A DNA stretch of 64,000 bases, taken from positions 2,501-66,500 of the forward strand of contig JACVTC010000133.1 of assembly GCA_016946835.1 (NCBI GenBank), given 5' to 3'. Below are positions 59,261 to 64,000 of this stretch, one piece after another. The position numbers and the translations under genes were made by a program. Below the pieces are notes generated by a model. The model did no database searches. It was not told the DNA's origin and was given only the letters and a program-made list of their open reading frames with translations. Source of the DNA: Neocallimastix lanati (nom. inval.) (lineage: Eukaryota > Neocallimastigomycota > Neocallimastigomycetes > Neocallimastigales > Neocallimastigaceae). How positions within the stretch are numbered: position 1 is the stretch's first letter; every line of letters begins with the position of its first letter.

Positions 59261-59300
59261 TATATCCAGATATCTAAAATAATTTAGATATCTGGATATA
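59261..59300. repeat. 18-bp perfect inverted repeat with 4-nt loop
   Basis: TATATCCAGATATCTAAA, loop ATAA, then TTTAGATATCTGGATATA. Looser pairing (GAATT/AATTC) continues outward. It would form a strong cruciform or RNA hairpin; no neighbouring gene explains it. Confidence 0.85.
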
Positions 59301-59990
59301 ATAGAATTCTGTTAATATATATTATTAATTGAAATTAATTTATATATGTAATAAATAATTTTTTTTGTTTAATTCTTATAGTAAATAAACTCTTAAATAG
59401 GAATATATGATATTACTTATAAATATGAAAATTTTAGTAAAGTATTGCTATGAAAAAAATCATTAAAATATAACACCAAATCTATTAAAAATTTGCAATG
59501 TTATATTCTATTAATGAAATTTATATTTAATTTATTTTTATTATAATTTATTTTTTATTTAAATTTTTTTTTTTTATTTTTTATTTTTTTTAAAAAAAAA
59601 AAAAAATATTTCAAATAAATATATTTTTATTTATTTATTTATTCTATTTATCAAAAATTTCAAAAATTTAAATTGATCGATAAATAAAAAATAGATGGAC
59701 TGATAAAAGTATTGTTAGAGATACTAGTATATAAAAAATTATATCTGAATTTACAAAGTTTGAATTATTGTAATACTTTAACGAAACAGAATAAAACAGT
59801 AAAAAAAATAATCACTTTATTAATTACATTTAATTATAACAAATATCAACTATTTTTTTGAAATATGATAAAAATTTAGATGTAAATTTTTCTTCTTTTA
59901 AAAGTTTATATTCATTGTAATTATTAATATTAATTTAGAGAATTATTTTATCTTTAATTATAAAAATATTAATTAAATTAATTGAAAATT

Positions 59991-60030
<40 letters not shown>

Positions 60031-60268
60031 GATAATATTTTTTATTAAAGATTAAAAATCTATATATATGATTTATATGATATTTAAATTAAAAGAGAAA
60101 TATGTTTATATAACACAAATGATTAAAAAACTATATCAAAAGAATTTTTCATTCCTAAAATATTGAAAAATTGAAAAGTATTAATGATAATATATGTATT
60201 TTAAATAAATTATTATAACTATAATAATTTTATAATAATAAAAATAATAATATTATTACTATTATTTT

Positions 60269-60960
60269 TTAAATAATAAATAAATAAAAATAAATAATAT
60301 TATTTCGATACTGATAATTCAAATCTAACAATTTAATGTAGAGAGTGGTAAGATTATTATGAATAGGAATATTACTAGAATCTTTTATAGATGATCGCAT
60401 ATTAATTGGTAATACTGGGATATTCTTTATAAATGTTTTTTCCATTTTCTTTTGCATTCATGGATCATCCGTAAAATTTGATGAACAAATTAACTCGTAC
60501 ATTTCATCAATCGTTAATTTTTGATTCCAAAAGAAAATCCATATTCTGAATACGTTTTCTTATCATTCTTTTTCTTACTTCTTATTTTAATTTCTGAACT
60601 ATTTACTACACTTTTCTTATGAAGTTAAAACGAAGCAGGAATTATTCGCTTTTTACAACAAACGGACTTTGCATTATTTGATTTTTTTATATTTGTTACA
60701 TACAGTGCGTGATTTCTTTGCATAAAGTACATGCAAACAATGGATGTACAATTCTATGATAAAGTGGTATTCTTCCTAAATATCTTGGTCATTCCATAAT
60801 TTTCTTACATTATTTACAAGGTAATTGTGGTTCCAATGTATATGCAGTAGTATTATCCACTAATTCATGAATTTCGGATATTAGAACAGAATTATTTTCC
60901 AAATCTTTATTGTCATATAATTCAAACTTAAAATGCTTGTTTTATATCCATTAAAACATT
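60269..60960 (-). pseudogene. Decayed gene with Cys/His motif
   Basis: A stretch of higher complexity than its surroundings. The minus strand shows, in shifting frames with stops: PCK-stop-CKKIME, RYLGRIPLYHRIVHPLFAC, TLCKEITHCM (paired Cys and His resembling a zinc-binding module), then KLTIDEMYELICSSNFTDDP, and a final 62-codon frame (60269-60457) starting MQKKMEKTFIKNIPVLPI. I do not recognise the family. Stops at several places and the short open frame argue that it is dead. Confidence 0.45.
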
Positions 60961-62369
60961 AATTTTAATTTCCTTTGCTTTAGACAAAATATTAAAAGAA
61001 AATCATTTTATCATTTTACTTTATTATTTTAAATGGTATTATTTACAAATTTTGATCTATTTAAAGTTTTAAAATTATATAGAACCACATTAGTATAAAA
61101 AATAAATAGTTGGTTATACATAAAAGTTTTAATAAAATTTTTATATATTAAATTTAATTAATATAAAATAAATCTATTTAATAAAAATAATAAATTCAAA
61201 ATTAATAAAATAATTGTTTAATTCATATTAAACTTAGTATAATATTTTAATAATATTAAATGTTTGTTTTTATTATTATGTTATAATTCATATGTATATA
61301 AATTCAAAGAGACATATCAATAATAAATATATAAATATAAGTATAAATTAAACGAGATAATAGAAAATTTAAAATATACAAAATTAAAATAAAATTTTAT
61401 AAAATTAAAAATATTTAAAATTATAACATAACAGATTAAGATGCAAAATATATGATAATATATAATAGTTAAGAAGTTTTTTGAAGTCTATATATTCAAA
61501 AGAAAAAAAATATTTAAATTATACTTTTACTTTATTATAATATTAATAGAGTAATAATAGATGGTATTTTTATTTATTAGCAATAATAATTTAAAATTTT
61601 AAAAATTTAATATTATAAAAAACTTTTTAAAATTTAAATAATAACATAGATTAATTTTATATTTAACAAATATTTTTTATAGTTTGATTTAGTTATAAAA
61701 TATTAAACTATTTTAATGGTTATTATATTCCAAACACAATTATTAAAATTAATTTATTAATATAAATTTTACCATTACAATACTTTAAATAGTATATATA
61801 CTTTTAAAAACTATTTTAATTAAATCTGTGTATTACAAAATATTTTAATGTTTTATTTAAACAGACCTTTTGAATATTATTCTTTTAAAAAATATTTGCG
61901 TTATTTTCATTTTCTTTTGATGGTTTTACTAAAAATTTTATTATTCTTTTTCTTTTATTTAGTTTTTTTTTTTTTTTATTTTTAATTTTATTTATTTCAT
62001 TGTGATAGTATAAATTTGATGTAAAGTTTTGATATTATGTTAATAGTATTATTGTTATACTTGAATCTATAAAAGTAATATATAAAACATATATAATATC
62101 TAAATATAATTATATTAGTAATGAATTATATTTGTTACTTCGATAAATATATACATCTATTGTTCTATCTTTATGCTTTTAGTAATTTGTGATATTATTA
62201 TTATTTGTATGTTTTTCATACATAGAAATATTGTATCTATGTTTAATATATAATATAGTACGATATAAATCATAAACATTATATGATTAGTTTAACAAAT
62301 ATTATATATTAATTAATGATTATGACTGAGACATAACCGTTTGTAAAGAAACTTTGATAATGGTACTAT
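60961..62369. other. Gene-free AT-rich region
   Basis: Low-complexity A/T without repeats of note on either strand; no frame of convincing composition. Confidence 0.55.
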
Positions 62370-64000
62370 TTATTGGCTACCTGGGAATAACGTGCGGATC
62401 TCCCACTTTTGGTCATCGGTTTTTATCACATAATAATAGATATCCACCATTAGCATTAGAGGAATCATTATTTTTATCACCTTTTCCTAAACATCCATTT
62501 GAAGATAATGTAGATTTAACTAATCCATTGCTTACATATTCAAAAACGCCATTATCTTTATAATTACAATTATCTACTTTTAGCTTACCATTTTCAACAT
62601 CATCAAGATATAAGCATTTATTTATATTAAGAGCTGAATGAATATAACTTTTATTATGAGAATCAAAATACCATTTAAATTTGTTATTAGATCCACAATT
62701 ACCGATTAATAGTTTATAGGGTTTACTTTGTTTTTCACTAGCTATTGAAGACTGTGCATATAAACATTGCTTCAAATTAGGATTATATATCCATATAGGT
62801 TTATAATTAGAATCAACAGTTTGGTATGAAATTACTGTAGCTGTAGATGGAGGATTAATAATACCACACCAATCTCCATTTTCAACACCCCATAAACCAT
62901 CATTTTCATCAGTAGAAACTATTTGGATGTTTTGATCTTTACAACATGGATAACCTTGATTGGTGATTGTAGATGGACAATTATCATCAGATGAAATAGG
63001 TCCTGTTATTTTTTGAGTTTCAATAATTCCACACCAATCATCATTTTCTAAACCCCAACTACCAGATTCATAGATATGAACTACTTCTGTGTTTGGATTG
63101 GAACAACATGGATACCCTAATATTTCAGACCAACATGTTTGAGTATTTCTATATTTGGATTTGTCAATATCAGAATCAGTTTCAATAATATCATAAATAG
63201 ATTCAATTATTCTATTACCATTAATATTTTCAATAATCCATTCAGAATAATCACCGTTTAATCCTTCAAATCTTAGATAATCACCATTAAGGCAATAACG
63301 TTTAGGATCTTTTTTATTTTTGACACAAACATACCTATTATCAATAATATTGAAATAGAAATAATGATCAACCTGTTCATTAGAATCCTTACATTCATCT
63401 AACCCTGGATTTATTGAATTGATAACATACAAACATTTGTTATTAACTAATGATATAATTTTATTACCTTTAATGTACCTTCCTTTTACAAACTTACACA
63501 TACAATCCATCCTCTAAAGAACTAATGTTTTCTAAATTATAATTTAAACATTTACCATCGTATGCTGAAATAATCGAAATAAATTTTCCTTTACCACTTG
63601 ATTTAAAGTGCCATTGATTTAATTTATTTTTGATACATCTATAATTGGTTTTAATGATATCATTACCTAATTTATTAATTTTACGTTGAAGACATGGTAT
63701 TTTTTTATTAGTATCTCTTCTAAAAATATTTTCAAATAAATCAAAAATACTTTCTAAAGGTGCTTGTGAGATCCAATTTGGTATTTGTCCAAACAAATTG
63801 TAACCAATTATCTACTTTGGCTTTATTTGTTTGAAAATTTGGTTAGTAGGATCATTATTTTGATAAATCGCACGTATACTATCTAAATTAGGATTATCTA
63901 TTATAAACCAATTATTAGAAATAGATTTAGGATTTTCAACAATAAATTCAGTTAATCTAGTATTTACATAATTGGCTGATTGTTCAATACTACTATCAAA
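62370..64000 (-). pseudogene. Dockerin-bearing ricin-B-like lectin gene, broken, 5' end beyond the window
   Basis: The minus-strand sequence reads across the right edge. Frames in order: 64000-63812 (SIEQSANYVNTRLTEF...), ending at an in-frame TAG; 63811-63494 with NQWHFKSS and AYDGKCLNYN; a shift near 63500; 63510-62413 with CLYVINSIN, SEWIIENING, two fungal dockerins (CWSEILGYPCC...WCGI and a GYPCC...WCGI copy, about 62870-63140), then FKWYFDSH and NKCLYL; another shift in an A-run near 62420, after which DDQKWEIRTLFPG ends at TAA 62370. The QxW-type motifs (QWH, SEW, FKW, QKW) and CL pairs indicate beta-trefoil ricin-B-like domains on both sides of the dockerins. An intact version would be a secreted cellulosome-bound polysaccharide binder. 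Three breaks suggest a pseudogene; sequencing error in homopolymers is an alternative for the last. Confidence 0.72.

Overview
The window is extremely AT-rich, with long poly(T)/poly(A) tracts, trinucleotide microsatellites and very long gene-poor stretches. Its genes point to an anaerobic gut fungus (Neocallimastigomycota; Piromyces, Neocallimastix or Anaeromyces type). The evidence is secreted plant-cell-wall esterases carrying paired Cys-rich fungal dockerins (the cellulosome attachment module of this phylum), large ankyrin-repeat proteins, Asn-rich tracts, a bacterial-looking MFS transporter and GT-AG introns with T-rich acceptors. The assignment is an inference from gene content; no rRNA or species marker is present.

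Layout. 1-7822 is a compound satellite array: a ~32-bp core separated by variable (TTTTA)n spacers, with longer higher-order duplications. 8516-10414 (-) is an MFS drug-efflux-type gene. 10.4-12.8 kb is AT-rich non-coding DNA with one stray, diverged satellite unit. 12.8-33.1 kb is a retrotransposon nest. A plus-strand LINE relic was cut by two minus-strand LINEs: LINE-1 (15032-27757, target duplication ATTAAAGGT) and LINE-2 (27804-32954, target duplication TATCTTCCAAGGC). LINE-1 was then cut by a young, intact Ty3/gypsy chromovirus-type element (15824-23248, two 642-bp LTRs with one visible mismatch, target duplication TTAAC). The Ty3 leader carries a 602-bp solo-LTR-like insertion (21519-22120, target duplication CCTAG).

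33.9-45.7 kb holds two direct copies of a secreted feruloyl-esterase-type (CE1) gene, each with a signal-peptide exon, one intron, two dockerins, a beta-rich domain and the catalytic domain. They flank a small ankyrin-like gene and a tRNA-derived SINE-like element (42082-42529) with a 15-18 bp target duplication. 48.0-51.3 kb is a giant ankyrin-repeat gene whose start exon is not located. 52.2-52.8 kb is a Ty1/copia RNase H relic (+). 54.5-57.9 kb is an internally deleted Ty1/copia element (-), whose primer-binding site appears complementary to the anticodon arm of tRNA-Lys. 60.3-61.0 kb holds a decayed Cys/His-rich gene. The right edge (62370-64000) is a broken gene for a dockerin-bearing, ricin-B-like lectin.

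The two esterases, and the lectin when it was intact, would be secreted and docked to the extracellular cellulosome, where they remove ferulate cross-links or bind polysaccharide. Most of the remaining sequence is mobile or repetitive DNA. No replication or defence gene system was recognised.
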